Counted from the stretch's first letter, positions 35,543 through 44,568 are shown. The stretch: DNA of 64,000 nt from Candidatus Methylomicrobium oryzae (GCF_016745425.1 NZ_JAERVK010000019.1:38951-102950), one strand, 5' to 3'. Made by a program: numbers and translations. The notes: generated from the sequence alone by a model not told the origin.

Positions 35543-36647
35543 TTCGACGATCGAACTCGACTTTAAAAAGTTTTTCAGATGGTGGCGGAAAGAGCTAGCT
35601 TTTTTAGTCCCTGAAAAGTTCCGGCTTCTGATCAGCGACGAACACGACACCGTGATCGTCAAAACCCGAGGCCGTCAATTCGAATTGGCTTATGCCGGTG
35701 AACCCGGAAATCCCTTGGCCCTGTTGAGCCGTAATGAGGAAGGCGCGGCCGACTTCGAGATGTTGCGGACGAAAGACGAGAGGCTGGCCAAAGCCAATTT
35801 TGTGCTTCGGCTGCACCGTGCGGAAGGACTTTGCAGGGAGCTCGTCCTGCCTGCGGCTGCCAAAGAGAATCTGGCTCAGGTGGTTTCCTACGAATTGTCG
35901 AGATTTACCCCGTTCAAGCCGGAGCAGGTCTATTTTTCAGTGAAACCACTGGCTACGCAAGGTGAGCCCGGCATGATCAATGCGATGCTGATCCTCACAC
36001 CGCGCGAGGTGCTGGATGGGCTTTACGCGGAGCTCAAGGCGATCGGCATTGCACCGTTATTGGCCGATTACGAGGGAGTCGAAAACACTCCGGAGCAGAT
36101 CGACGAGGCCTATGATTTGTTGCCGGAGCAGCTTAGAACGAACGCCGGCAAAACTCCGGCCCTGATTTATGGTGCCCTGGCAGGAACCGTTACCCTGCTT
36201 CTGGCGGCCGTGTTATTTTTGCCCGTGTTGTTCGAATATCAGACGGTCGCGCTGTTGCAGGAAAAAATCGATGCGATCGAGAAAGACGCGAAGAAGATTA
36301 AAGGGATGCAGGCCGAAATCGATGACGTGATAGCGGAAACCGGCAATCTGATCAAAGCGAAAAACGCGTCGCCGCCGGTCATCGAAATGTTGAATACGCT
36401 GAGCGCCTTGATCAAGGACGACAATACATGGCTGACTTATTTACAATTTGCGGACGGGCATTTGCAGATACAAGGAGAATCGCCTTCCGCGTCCGGATTG
36501 ATCGCGGTATTGGAGGATTCGGACATTTTCACGAATGCCAAATTTGTTTCCCCGGTGACTCAAAATACAGCGACCGGTTTTGAGCGGTTTCAGGTAACCG
36601 CCGATATTGTCAAAGCGGAAGTTCCAGGTGAGCAACGAAAAAAATAG
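35529..36647 (+). CDS. gspL: Type II secretion protein GspL / PilN-domain protein
   Basis: A 372-residue bitopic inner-membrane protein. The cytoplasmic part (residues 1-~215) is short for GspL and carries KFRLLISDEHDTVIVKTRG and FTPFKPEQVYFSV, a pattern of the GspL/PilM-like domain. One transmembrane helix follows (ALIYGALAGTVTLLLAAVLF). The periplasmic part is a coiled coil and a ferredoxin-like PilN/GspL domain (PVIEMLNTLSALIKDDNTWL). It links GspE to GspM and the pseudopilus. It overlaps gspK by 14 bp and gspM begins inside its end. Confidence 0.88.
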   Translation: MLNLNSTIELDFKKFFRWWRKELAFLVPEKFRLLISDEHDTVIVKTRGRQFELAYAGEPGNPLALLSRNEEGAADFEMLRTKDERLAKANFVLRLHRAEGLCRELVLPAAAKENLAQVVSYELSRFTPFKPEQVYFSVKPLATQGEPGMINAMLILTPREVLDGLYAELKAIGIAPLLADYEGVENTPEQIDEAYDLLPEQLRTNAGKTPALIYGALAGTVTLLLAAVLFLPVLFEYQTVALLQEKIDAIEKDAKKIKGMQAEIDDVIAETGNLIKAKNASPPVIEMLNTLSALIKDDNTWLTYLQFADGHLQIQGESPSASGLIAVLEDSDIFTNAKFVSPVTQNTATGFERFQVTADIVKAEVPGEQRKK

Positions 36648-37215
36648 AAACATTCAGCGATGGCTGGCGATTGGCCTGCTGGCCGCTTTGGTCCTGCTTC
36701 TGATCGCTGCCGTTTTCGTGCCGGCAGTCGGCAAGTGGATAGAATTGCGCGAAGAAAAGGACCAACTGGCGATCAAGTTGAGGCAGTACGAAAGAATACT
36801 GGCCGGCAAGGATGCCGTGGTTAAGGGCATGGGGTCCGTCAAGGAGGCGATCCAGCAGCAGAACTATTTCAACAGCCAAACGACCGAAGCGCTGGCATCG
36901 GCCGAAGTGCAGGAATTCATCAAAAAGGCGATCGTGGATGCGGGAGGCAAACTCAGCAGTACCCAGGCTTTGCCGGTGAAAAGTAAAGATAACTTCAGCC
37001 TGTTGACGGTCAGCGTGCGGATGACCGGTAATTCGGAGGTGTTGCGGTCGGTTTTGTACAAGCTTGAAACGTCGGCGCCGCTGATCATCATCGATCAACT
37101 GGACATACGGCCCATGCGCGGCGTAAGAAACCGGCGTACCCGCCAGATCGAACAGACCAATGATTTGAATATCAATTTTCAGGCGGTCAGTTTTATGAGG
37201 AAAAAGGCCGAATGA
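36628..37215 (+). CDS. gspM: Type II secretion protein GspM (b subtype)
   Basis: About 195 residues. A single transmembrane helix near the N-terminus (WLAIGLLAALVLLLIAAVFV) is followed by a coiled coil (IELREEKDQLAIKLRQYE) and a small ferredoxin-like periplasmic domain (LTVSVRMTGNSEVLRSVLY), the pattern of the GspMb family. It partners GspL. The start is taken as the GTG at 36628 within the end of gspL; TTG at 36607 is possible. It overlaps the next gene by four bases. Confidence 0.87.
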   Translation: MSNEKNRNIQRWLAIGLLAALVLLLIAAVFVPAVGKWIELREEKDQLAIKLRQYERILAGKDAVVKGMGSVKEAIQQQNYFNSQTTEALASAEVQEFIKKAIVDAGGKLSSTQALPVKSKDNFSLLTVSVRMTGNSEVLRSVLYKLETSAPLIIIDQLDIRPMRGVRNRRTRQIEQTNDLNINFQAVSFMRKKAE

Positions 37216-37970
37216 ATATCAATAACAAAATCTTAAAATTGGTATCGGCAATTTGTACGGGGTTGCTGATCCTCATTGTGATGGAATGGCTGATAGCGAA
37301 GTATTCTGAAAACCGCCTGCTGAAATCGATCGAATCGTCGACTTCATCGAATGCCTCGACTGACCGGTTGCCGGAAGTCGACCTCGAAGCGAAACCGGAA
37401 GAGAGTTACGCCGATCTGGTGTCCAGGCCGTTATTTTTGAAAGGAAGAAAACCGGTTGAAGAGAGCAGCGCCGAAAACGAGAAGGAGCAAGCCGGGAACG
37501 GAACGTTCGATTGGCGGCTGGATGGTATTTATACCGGCAGAAACGGGCTCTCGGCTTTGCTGAGCCGGAGCAAGGAAGCGGGCGCTTCTCCGGTTCCGGC
37601 GGCCGGATCGGCGCCGCCCGCCTCAGGCCCGAAGGCAAAGCCCGATAATTACCGAAAAGTCTCGGAAAACGAAGACGTAGACGGCTGGCGTTTGGTCCAG
37701 ATCAAAACGGATAGGGTGGTTTTTGAGTTGGGGGGAGAATCCAAGGAATTGGTATTGAGAAAACCCAAGCCGAAGGAGTTGTCGCCGGAAAAAGAGAGAA
37801 ACCCGGATCAACAACAAGCGCAGCGGAATGCACGGCGACCGCAAGCGAGAACAAAAGATACAGAGCAACAGGATGAGGCTAGCCGGCGAAGATCCGATAG
37901 AGGGCAACCTGTTGACTCCGAATCCGAGCCTGATGTAGATGAATCCGAGAATGGCGAAAATGAAGAATAA
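37212..37970 (+). CDS. GspC-like (HR-domain) type II secretion protein with charged tail
   Basis: A 252-residue protein in the position where some operons carry gspC or gspN. An N-terminal transmembrane helix (ILKLVSAICTGLLILIVMEW) is followed by a stretch like the homology region of GspC: DLVSRPLFLKGRKP, then FDWRLDGIYTGRNGLSALL and EDVDGWRLVQIKTDRVVFEL. The last ~70 residues are extremely charged and disordered-looking (PEKERNPDQQQAQRNARRPQ; SESEPDVDESENGENEE). It would connect the inner-membrane platform to the secretin GspD encoded next, with which it overlaps. No PDZ domain is visible. The name is by context and pattern, not certain. Confidence 0.75.
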   Translation: MNINNKILKLVSAICTGLLILIVMEWLIAKYSENRLLKSIESSTSSNASTDRLPEVDLEAKPEESYADLVSRPLFLKGRKPVEESSAENEKEQAGNGTFDWRLDGIYTGRNGLSALLSRSKEAGASPVPAAGSAPPASGPKAKPDNYRKVSENEDVDGWRLVQIKTDRVVFELGGESKELVLRKPKPKELSPEKERNPDQQQAQRNARRPQARTKDTEQQDEASRRRSDRGQPVDSESEPDVDESENGENEE

Positions 37971-40209
37971 TTTGATGACCTTAAGAACCGCTTCGTATTT
38001 GGTAGCAGCAGGGCTGACGCTGTCCGGCTGTGAACTGATGGGGCCGAAACCGCCTGAGAAGCTTAAATTGACCCCGATATCGCCGGGGCTCATGAACGAA
38101 AAAAACGGTGTGGTATTTGAAGGGCTGCAGAATAAAAATCCGTCGGAAGATGCGTTGCGGTCGAAGATCGAATTATACCCCGCTTCCGGCCGTCCTTCGC
38201 CCAAACGTCCAGGTGGAGCGAGATCAGGTTCCGGTGTCGGGCAGCCTCAAGCCAAAACGGCGGGGCCGGGCACGTATAGCCTGAATTTCGACGAGGCCGA
38301 CCTCGGCGAGGTTTCAAAGGTGATCCTCAGCGATATCTTAGGGCAGAATTATATCTTGAGTCCTAAGGTGGCCGGTAAAGTGACGCTGCAAACGACCGAG
38401 CCTTTGGCCCGGGAGGAATTGCTGCCGGCCCTGGAAATGGTGCTGCGCGAGAACAACGCAGCCTTGGTCAAGGAGGGGCGCATCTACCGTATTGAACCCG
38501 CGTCCGATGCCGTGTTCAGTTCGAATGTAGGCCAGGGCAGTGGAGGTAAGGCGGGATTCCAGAGTCAAGTCATCCCGATCCGCTATGTTGCGGCGGCGGA
38601 TTTGCTTGAGGTGATCAAGCCGCTGCTGAATGAAAAATCCGCGATTAATGTCGATGCGGGCAAGAACACGCTGATCGTGTCCGGGTCCTTGGCGGAAATT
38701 GAGCGAGTGATGGATATGGTGGCCACTTTCGACATCGACATACTCCGCGGGCGCTCTTTCGGCTTGTTTCCTTTGGCGCATGTATCCCCCGAGGACGTGA
38801 TCAAAGAGCTGGAAGCGGTGTTCAACTTGAAGGAAGGTGAAGAGAAAAGCACTTTTTTCCGTTTTCTGCCGATTGAGCGCTTGAATGCGGTATTGGCGAT
38901 CACTCAGCAGCAGGAGTACTTGCACGATATCGAAAGCTGGGTGTTCAGGCTGGATAGGGCGACCTCGGCGAACGGCGGCGGAGTGAATGTCTATAAGGTC
39001 CAGCATATGGATGCCGTTGAGCTGGCAGACATCCTGAACGCGATTTTTACCGGAGCCGCCATGCCGAGCAAGCAGGCCAAGGTTGCGCCTGGGCAGACCG
39101 CAGCTACGATCACGAATAAAAATACCGACAAGTCGGCTTCAGCCCGAAGAGAAAGGACGGCGTCGACCGGAAAATCCGGAGATGCATCGGTTTCGAACGT
39201 TGGAGAAAACGTCAGGATCATTGCGGATGAATCGAATAATTCGATCGTGACCGTGGCGACCCCGCAGGAATACGAGGTGATTCACAAGGTGATCACGCAG
39301 CTCGACGCGATGCCGTTGCAGGTGCTGATCGATGCGACGATTGTCTCGGTGACGTTAACCGATAATTTGAAATACGGAATCCAATGGTACCTAGGGCATG
39401 CGAACGGGCAGGCGGCCGCTACGCGAGGCAGCGGCGCCGCCTCTTCGCGAACGGACGAAAACGGCAATTCGACCGGCCAAGCGGATCTGGCGGCGATTGC
39501 CGCCGCCGCAGTGACCGGCGGTTTCGGCTATTCGTTCATCAGTCATTCGGGTGACATTCGTGCGATATTGAGTGCGGAAGCGAACGACAACAAGTTAAAC
39601 GTGATTTCCTCGCCGTCGATCATGGTATTGAACAACCACGAGGCGTCGATACAGGTCGGCGATGAGATTCCGTTGCGGACCTCGCAATCCACCAGCGTGA
39701 CCAACGTCAATACAGGCGTCATCGGTAGTAATCAGACGACAGGCGGGTTGATTACCAGCGGTATCCAGCAACGGAAAACAGGGGTTAAGCTGAAGGTCAA
39801 GCCCCGTGTCAATGCGAATGGTTTTGTGATCATGGACATCGAGCAGACCGTGGAAACGCCGAAAACCACGACCGTCAGCGAAATTGACTCTCCGACCATT
39901 CAAACCCGTGAAATCACCAGTAATGTTGCCGTACAGAGCGGCGAAACGATCGTACTGGGCGGTCTGATCGACGAAAACGATACCAATAACCAAGGCGGCA
40001 TTCCTTTCCTGCACAAACTTCCGTTGATCGGACCGTTGTTTGGCACTACAAGTAAGGAAAAGCTTAAAACCGAACTCGTGGTGTTAATCACTCCCCGCGT
40101 GGTGAACACCAAGCTGGATGCGAGCCTGATCGCGAATGAATTCAAACGCAAATTGACGGGACTCTACGAAGATTCGCCTGTTCCGGATCAGTCCGTGCGC
40201 ACTGATTGA
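37939..40209 (+). CDS. gspD: Type II secretion secretin GspD
   Basis: A 756-residue outer-membrane secretin. The N-terminus has a lipoprotein signal (SYLVAAGLTLSGCELMG), so it may be self-piloting and need no separate pilotin. The N0 domain begins at YSLNFDEADLGEVSKVIL, with N1-N3 following (VIPIRYVAAADLLEVIKPLL; RGRSFGLFPLAHVSPEDVI; VNVYKVQHMDAVELADIL). The secretin core has LNVISSPSIMVLNNHEASIQ and VGDEIPLRTSQS, and ends in ETIVLGGLIDEND and LVVLITPRVV. A Thr/Ser/Ala-rich insertion lies in N3 (~res 380-415). Starts at 37939, 37951 or 37960 are all inside the GspC-like gene. This is the last gene of the operon. Confidence 0.95.
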   Translation: MNPRMAKMKNNLMTLRTASYLVAAGLTLSGCELMGPKPPEKLKLTPISPGLMNEKNGVVFEGLQNKNPSEDALRSKIELYPASGRPSPKRPGGARSGSGVGQPQAKTAGPGTYSLNFDEADLGEVSKVILSDILGQNYILSPKVAGKVTLQTTEPLAREELLPALEMVLRENNAALVKEGRIYRIEPASDAVFSSNVGQGSGGKAGFQSQVIPIRYVAAADLLEVIKPLLNEKSAINVDAGKNTLIVSGSLAEIERVMDMVATFDIDILRGRSFGLFPLAHVSPEDVIKELEAVFNLKEGEEKSTFFRFLPIERLNAVLAITQQQEYLHDIESWVFRLDRATSANGGGVNVYKVQHMDAVELADILNAIFTGAAMPSKQAKVAPGQTAATITNKNTDKSASARRERTASTGKSGDASVSNVGENVRIIADESNNSIVTVATPQEYEVIHKVITQLDAMPLQVLIDATIVSVTLTDNLKYGIQWYLGHANGQAAATRGSGAASSRTDENGNSTGQADLAAIAAAAVTGGFGYSFISHSGDIRAILSAEANDNKLNVISSPSIMVLNNHEASIQVGDEIPLRTSQSTSVTNVNTGVIGSNQTTGGLITSGIQQRKTGVKLKVKPRVNANGFVIMDIEQTVETPKTTTVSEIDSPTIQTREITSNVAVQSGETIVLGGLIDENDTNNQGGIPFLHKLPLIGPLFGTTSKEKLKTELVVLITPRVVNTKLDASLIANEFKRKLTGLYEDSPVPDQSVRTD

Positions 40210-40231
40210 TCTGTAGTGAAAGGGCTTGGGG

Positions 40232-40251
40232 GGCCTCCCTGCCGGGAGGCC
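40232..40251. terminator. Stem-loop between convergent gspD and mltD
   Basis: GGCCTCCC and GGGAGGCC form a perfect 8-bp stem with a short TGCC loop in the ~110-bp gap between convergent genes. No T-run follows on either side, so it may serve either strand weakly. Confidence 0.5.
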
Positions 40252-40319
40252 GTGCGGTCGTACCGATCCTGCGTTTTTGAAACTTTACGGAAGGTCTGCC
40301 CAGGCCAAGGTTTAGGGGG

Positions 40320-42005
40320 CTAAATCATGGAGTGGCTGCTGTCCACTAGGATTTTCAGTACCTTGCCGGTCTGCAAGCCGTTGGCGAGCGCGGGCGCATT
40401 CGAGCGCTTCAAGTCGCTCATCGAAACATTGAATTTTTTGCAAATCTGGGTCAAAGTGTCGCCTTTTTTCACCGTATAGTGGACTAAACGCAAAGAATTG
40501 GAAGAAGAGGCGACCTGCTGCTCGCGGCCTTTAATGATCAGCTTGCGGCCGGGGACGAGCGCAGTTTTTAGGGTGATCCGGTTCCAGCTTGCCAATTCTT
40601 TGGGGCTGATCGAATAACGCTGACCGATATTATAGAAGGTATCTCCCTTTCTGACCGTATGGTAGGTCTCGGACGGGCGAGAAGCTTTTGCCAACATCAC
40701 GGCGTTGCCGGTCGATTTGGCGGCAGACGGAACTTTTAGAACGGCGCCGTAATTGATCGAGCTTTTGCCCAGATGGTTGGCGCTGCGCAGATTCTGTACC
40801 GTCGTGTGGTGCGATCTGGCGATCGACGCCAAGGTTTCGCCGCGCTTTACCTTATAGCTGGCAAAGCCTCCTGTCGGGGCAAGGGAAGTATAATGCGCGG
40901 TCGGCTGCCTGGTTACCACTGGTTCGGGTTTGTGATAATTGGCCTCGGCAATGATTTGTTCCTGCTGTTCCGCGATCAGTTTGGTATAGTTGAACCGTTC
41001 ATAATAAGGAATTTCGGCCAGATTCTTTTTGAACAAAGGCGCGTTTTTGACCGGTATCAGCAAGCGATGCGGCCCGTCCGGCGCCGTGCACCATCGGTTG
41101 AATCCCGGATTCAGCCTGAGGAACTCGTTGAGCGGCGTATTCGCCATCTGCGCGGCTTTGCTCAGATCGAGCGGAGCCTTGATATCGACGACTTCGAAAT
41201 AGGGTTTGTTCGGAATATGTCGTAGCGGAATATTGTAACGGTCCGCGTTTGCGAAAATCTTGGCGACGGCGAGCAGTTTCGGGACGTAATGGTAGGTTTC
41301 GTCGGGCAGGCTCAACGACCAGTAGTCGGTCGGCATGTCCTGATCCTCATTCCGTTCGATGCACTTTCTGACATTGCCCTTGCCGTAGTTGTAGGATGCC
41401 AGAGCCAGCAGCCAGTCGCCGTTAAAGTTTTCGCTGAGTTGTTTCAAATAGGTGGTCGCGGCTTTAGTCGATGCGTAAACATCTCGGCGGCCGTCGTACC
41501 AGGAGTTTTGCTTGAGGCCGAATTCCTGGCCGGTGGAAGGAATGAATTGCCATAGTCCGGAAGCTGCGCTTTTGGAATAGGCGTTGGGTACGAAAGAGCT
41601 TTCGACGACAGGCAAGAGGGCCAATTCGCCGGGAATCTGCTTCGCCTCGATCTCGTCGAGGATGTGGTGCATATAGGGTTCCGCGCGTTGTTGCAGGGAA
41701 ATCAGCGACTGAGGATGCTGCAAATACCAGTTGATTTCGCGGTCTATCCGTTCGTTATTGATTTCTGGCAGGGCGTAGAGCGATAACAGCCGGTCCCATA
41801 CTGTTTCGTATTGCTCGTTGTTCGATTTGTTCTTTCTATGGGAAAGATAAGAAAAGCGGCCGAAAAAGCTGTTGTCGTCTGGTGAAACTTGCGGCGGCCT
41901 TTCGCTGACGCTCAGCGGTTCTTTAGAAGATTGCGAACACCCGGCCGCTACCAACGTTAACGACAGAGACAGTAATTTGAATGACCTGTTAGAATTAATT
42001 TGCAT
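40320..42005 (-). CDS. mltD: Membrane-bound lytic murein transglycosylase D with three LysM domains
   Basis: A 561-residue outer-membrane lipoprotein that cleaves the glycan strand of peptidoglycan. The signal ends in LTLVAAGC with the lipobox Cys. The SLT catalytic domain holds LALLPVVESSFVPNAYSKSA (catalytic Glu in VESSF), GLWQFIPSTGQEFGL and LALASYNYGKGNVRKCI. Three LysM repeats at the C-terminus (YKVKRGETLASIA, YHTVRKGDTFYNIG, YTVKKGDTLTQIC) bind peptidoglycan; E. coli MltD has two. It is divergent from the yafS-like gene, as in the enteric order mltD-gloB-yafS-rnhA, but gloB is missing here. Confidence 0.96.
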   Translation of the reverse strand: MQINSNRSFKLLSLSLTLVAAGCSQSSKEPLSVSERPPQVSPDDNSFFGRFSYLSHRKNKSNNEQYETVWDRLLSLYALPEINNERIDREINWYLQHPQSLISLQQRAEPYMHHILDEIEAKQIPGELALLPVVESSFVPNAYSKSAASGLWQFIPSTGQEFGLKQNSWYDGRRDVYASTKAATTYLKQLSENFNGDWLLALASYNYGKGNVRKCIERNEDQDMPTDYWSLSLPDETYHYVPKLLAVAKIFANADRYNIPLRHIPNKPYFEVVDIKAPLDLSKAAQMANTPLNEFLRLNPGFNRWCTAPDGPHRLLIPVKNAPLFKKNLAEIPYYERFNYTKLIAEQQEQIIAEANYHKPEPVVTRQPTAHYTSLAPTGGFASYKVKRGETLASIARSHHTTVQNLRSANHLGKSSINYGAVLKVPSAAKSTGNAVMLAKASRPSETYHTVRKGDTFYNIGQRYSISPKELASWNRITLKTALVPGRKLIIKGREQQVASSSNSLRLVHYTVKKGDTLTQICKKFNVSMSDLKRSNAPALANGLQTGKVLKILVDSSHSMI

Positions 42006-42210
42006 TTTCTAACCCTTTTTTTATCTATAAAATGCTGATTCTATGGCATCATAAAAAAACGACGCCCCGTCAGCAGATTACAAGCGAATCCAGCTGCGAC
42101 ACATGGCGGTTGTCATTTTTGCAAACGAATTTTTCAAAGTCGTTTATAACTGCAGAGTATATAACATTTTTCCCGAAAAACACTAATTTATCCTCGGCCG
42201 TTAACTTGCG

Positions 42211-42921
42211 ATGAAGCGCGACTTTTTATTTTCCTATTACCGAACCCTGCGCGGCGAAGTGCTGAGGCGGCAGGAGACGGACTACTTGCAGCGCTCGATT
42301 ACGGTCAGCTGCAAACAGACGATCCTGCAAATCGGTGCCTTGGGGTGGGAAACGGAATTGGTCGATTGCTCTTTATATAAGTATTACACCATTTTAGATC
42401 CGGAAGGATTGGGCGCTCCGGCTGCTAAAAAAATCAGGGCGGAAGCCAGCCGCCTGCCTTTGCAGTGCGACAGTGTCGATATGATTATTTTGCCCCATTT
42501 TCTGGAGTTTGATCCCTGCCGCCTCCAAACCATGCGCGAAGTCGAACGCGTATTGAAGCCGGAAGGAATCCTGGTGGTGGTCAATTTCAATCCATGGAGC
42601 CTGAGGATAAGATACGAATATTTATGGGAGCGGCATAAACATGATGCCTGGTCCGGGCATTTTATCAGCCGAACCCGTGTCATCGATTGGCTGAAGCTGC
42701 TCAATTTCGAAGTTATTTTATTCACCGAATTCAATGCGAAATCGGTACGTTCGACCCACGGCAAATTTATGGAAAACTGTTATTCGTTAGGCGCTTCTGC
42801 CTATGCAATCAAAGCCATCAAGCGGCGCTACAATATCATTCCGTTGACTCCGGTTTATCAGGCCAAACCGCGCCTGGCGCTAGTCAATTCGATCAACCCC
42901 ACGTCCCGGGTCGGCTCATGA
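42211..42921 (+). CDS. SAM-dependent methyltransferase, YafS-like
   Basis: A 236-residue class I methyltransferase-like protein of the YafS branch. The domain covers residues ~30-175: a degenerate motif I region ([18 protein letters not shown]), an acidic strand and the motif-IV/V segment [18 protein letters not shown], then [20 protein letters not shown], as in methyltransferase 11-type domains. The SAM loop lacks the usual GxGxG. The target is unknown. Position between mltD and rnhA matches E. coli yafS, and the rnhA ATG overlaps its stop by four bases. Confidence 0.88.
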   Translation: MKRDFLFSYYRTLRGEVLRRQETDYLQRSITVSCKQTILQIGALGWETELVDCSLYKYYTILDPEGLGAPAAKKIRAEASRLPLQCDSVDMIILPHFLEFDPCRLQTMREVERVLKPEGILVVVNFNPWSLRIRYEYLWERHKHDAWSGHFISRTRVIDWLKLLNFEVILFTEFNAKSVRSTHGKFMENCYSLGASAYAIKAIKRRYNIIPLTPVYQAKPRLALVNSINPTSRVGS

Positions 42922-43370
42922 CGGATCCGGTGGTGATTTATACGGACGGCGCTTGCAGAGGTAATCCGGGGCCGGGCGGCTGGGGTGTGATTCTGAGCTA
43001 CAAAGGGATCGTCAAAGAATTATATGGAGGCGAAATGGAAACGACCAATAACCGTATGGAATTGACGGCAGCCATTCAAGGGCTGGAAGCGCTGAAAAAG
43101 CAATGCAAGGTGGAATTGAATACCGATTCCAAATATGTCTTGCAAGGCATTACCGAATGGCTGCCGAACTGGAAGAAACGGGGCTGGAAAACCGCAGGCA
43201 ACAAATCGGTCAAGAATGAGGATTTATGGCGCCGGCTGGATGCCGCCGGCAGCCGGCATATGATCGAATGGAAATGGGTCAAAGGGCATTCCGGGCATAA
43301 GGAGAATGACAGGGCAGATGAGTTGGCGAATCTGGGGATTGACAGATTGAAAGAGCGGGCAATAGGCTAA
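42918..43370 (+). CDS. rnhA: Ribonuclease HI
   Basis: A 150-residue RNase HI that cuts the RNA strand of RNA-DNA hybrids. All four catalytic acidic positions are present: [17 protein letters not shown] (Asp), [15 protein letters not shown] (Glu), [16 protein letters not shown] (Asp) and [16 protein letters not shown] (Asp). The basic handle region [21 protein letters not shown] is also intact. The true start is the ATG at 42918, as the frame upstream runs through the methyltransferase gene. In enteric bacteria dnaQ lies next to it; here the sequence downstream is debris and an insertion element. Confidence 0.98.
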   Translation: MTDPVVIYTDGACRGNPGPGGWGVILSYKGIVKELYGGEMETTNNRMELTAAIQGLEALKKQCKVELNTDSKYVLQGITEWLPNWKKRGWKTAGNKSVKNEDLWRRLDAAGSRHMIEWKWVKGHSGHKENDRADELANLGIDRLKERAIG

Positions 43371-43592
43371 AGGAGCAAGACAAGTTACCGATGTGAAACG
43401 GCAACAGTCCCTATTTTTTCCGAATTCTGCGGCTACCCCCGGTACGGCATCAGTGTAGACCAGGACTTCGCCAACCTCGCGGCGGAGGACGCCCTCCTAA
43501 TGATAAAAAAGAGGAGTTACAACGCGAGATCGAGGCGCTGGAACTTGAGAAACGGCAGCGGCATCAGACAGGATGCAGCTGTTAACGATCTT
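43371..43592. other. Non-genic debris downstream of rnhA
   Basis: No gene with a start can be supported. One frame contains a short coiled-coil-like ending (KKEELQREIEALELEKRQRH then a stop at about 43581), which looks like the tail of a lost gene. Another frame continues open from rnhA's stop for ~100 codons without a start codon. dnaQ, expected here by synteny, is absent. Confidence 0.4.
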
Positions 43593-43740
43593 GGGCCTCA
43601 GGAGTCCAAAGGCCCGGCGGGTGCGGTTAGAACCGTGGTAGCGGACAGAGGACGGCAAGGGCCGGCCTTGCGGATGTAAGGCGGTGACCTTACAGTGTGG
43701 CGGCCTTAAAGGTTCCGCCGCTACTGCCTCTATTCGGGCA
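43593..43740 (+). ncRNA. Candidate structured RNA (multi-hairpin), unidentified
   Basis: A compact set of nested helices with no coding explanation. Outer: GGGCCT (43593-43598) with AGGCCC (43610-43615), and CGGT/ACCG near 43624-43635. Then GTAGCGG (43638-43644) pairs with CCGCTAC (43718-43724) and encloses three hairpins: GCAAGG/CCTTGC (43655-43671, loop GCCGG), GTAAGG/CCTTAC (43676-43693, loop CGGTGA) and GGCGG/CCGCC (43699-43719, with an inner CCT/AGG extension; its last two bases compete with the outer helix). TGCC/GGCA follows at 43725-43740. The overall look recalls large bacterial ncRNAs such as HEARO/omega-RNA, but I cannot confirm a family. Strand is assumed; no IscB or other nuclease gene is next to it. 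Confidence 0.4.
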
Positions 43741-43763
43741 ATCCCGGCACGACGTTTAGAGAC

Positions 43764-44320
43764 TCACCCCCTGGCAAGTTTACTGAAGGGGTCAATGACA
43801 GGGTCTTCGAACGACGCTCCCCGCAAGCCATGAGCGATCACAGCATCAATAAACAAGCGAGTTACAAAAACGCATCCGACATCATCGGGGATTTTGAAAA
43901 TAGGAATATTCAAAGGCAGTTTGTCTTCGACAAATTTATAGCTTTTAATCCGAAGGGTGTGTGAAGGATCATGCGTAGCCTAAAGAATATCGGACGCATC
44001 TTTATCCAAGCAATCGACCGTTGTTAATACGTTCAGTGCATAGTAGGCTTTGCCGCACAGTTCTATGAGCGGCAAAATCTCGCAATGCTCACCGATCAAA
44101 GGATCACGAACCTCTACAGCCTTTTTGGAAAGGACAGGCGCTGAGTTCATCCCGGATACAAAATCACGTAGCCGTTTGCTCTTACCCTCGATACGGATTT
44201 CGGGAGGGGGGGCCAGACATCAGCCGTAGGAACCGCAACAAAGTTTTTTTGAAAATAGTCGATTGCCATGCGGATATTTACATCCTTATTGCAATCGTAA
44301 CCAAGCTTCCACAATTTCAT
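43764..44320 (-). pseudogene. Imm11/DUF1629-type immunity gene, frameshifted and interrupted
   Basis: Reading from ATG at 44320 gives MKLWKLGYDCNKDVN and then AIDYFQKNFVAVPTADVW, until a run of seven C (minus strand, at 44211-44217) where the frame is lost. Adding one base restores a long protein-like frame: KSKRLRDFVSG, APVLSKKAVEVR, EILPLIELCGKAYYALNVLT, then DCLDKDASDIL. One in-frame TAG (43980-43982) interrupts it, after which YKFVEDKLPLNIPIFKIPDD and the C-terminal FVTRLFIDAVIAHGLRGASF finish at TGA 43764-43766. Total ~185 codons, the usual size for Imm11 proteins, whose pattern (YYxLNV...D.LD...S...PIFK...F...G..G..F) it follows. It lies 4 bp after the AHH toxin remnant, the normal toxin-immunity order. 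Confidence 0.7.
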
Positions 44321-44324
44321 ATTT

Positions 44325-44518
44325 TTATTGTGATTGTTGACGAAGAGTATTAGCCAAGTCCTGCAAGCCGTTTACTGCTTGCTCAGGCGTAGTCCAATTC
44401 CTAGAAGCTTCATTCACAGCCCTGTAATAGTCATCAGTATGTAAGCTTTGATGAAAATCCCTTGGCAAGCCAATCCCATTAACAGCATCGTCAATACCAA
44501 TTCCAAGGGCATTTAATC
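44325..44518 (-). pseudogene. C-terminal remnant of an AHH-type polymorphic toxin
   Basis: About 64 codons ending at TAA 44325-44327. The stretch LGIGIDDAVNGIGLPRDFHQ followed by SLHTDDYYRAVNEASR and a helical TPEQAVNGLQDLANTL tail matches the end of AHH-family nuclease toxin domains (pattern 'GI.iDDA.NGv.LP......H..YY..VN'). The AHH motif itself and everything N-terminal are missing because the IS3-family element begins exactly at 44519. The frame reads on into the IS by chance to 44585. In intact systems the toxin tip is attached to a secreted RHS- or LXG-type carrier. The immunity gene follows directly. Confidence 0.7.
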
Positions 44519-44568
44519 TGAATTGCCCCGGGTTTGATGGCGGCTTCAACTTTTGAGACGATGAAGCG

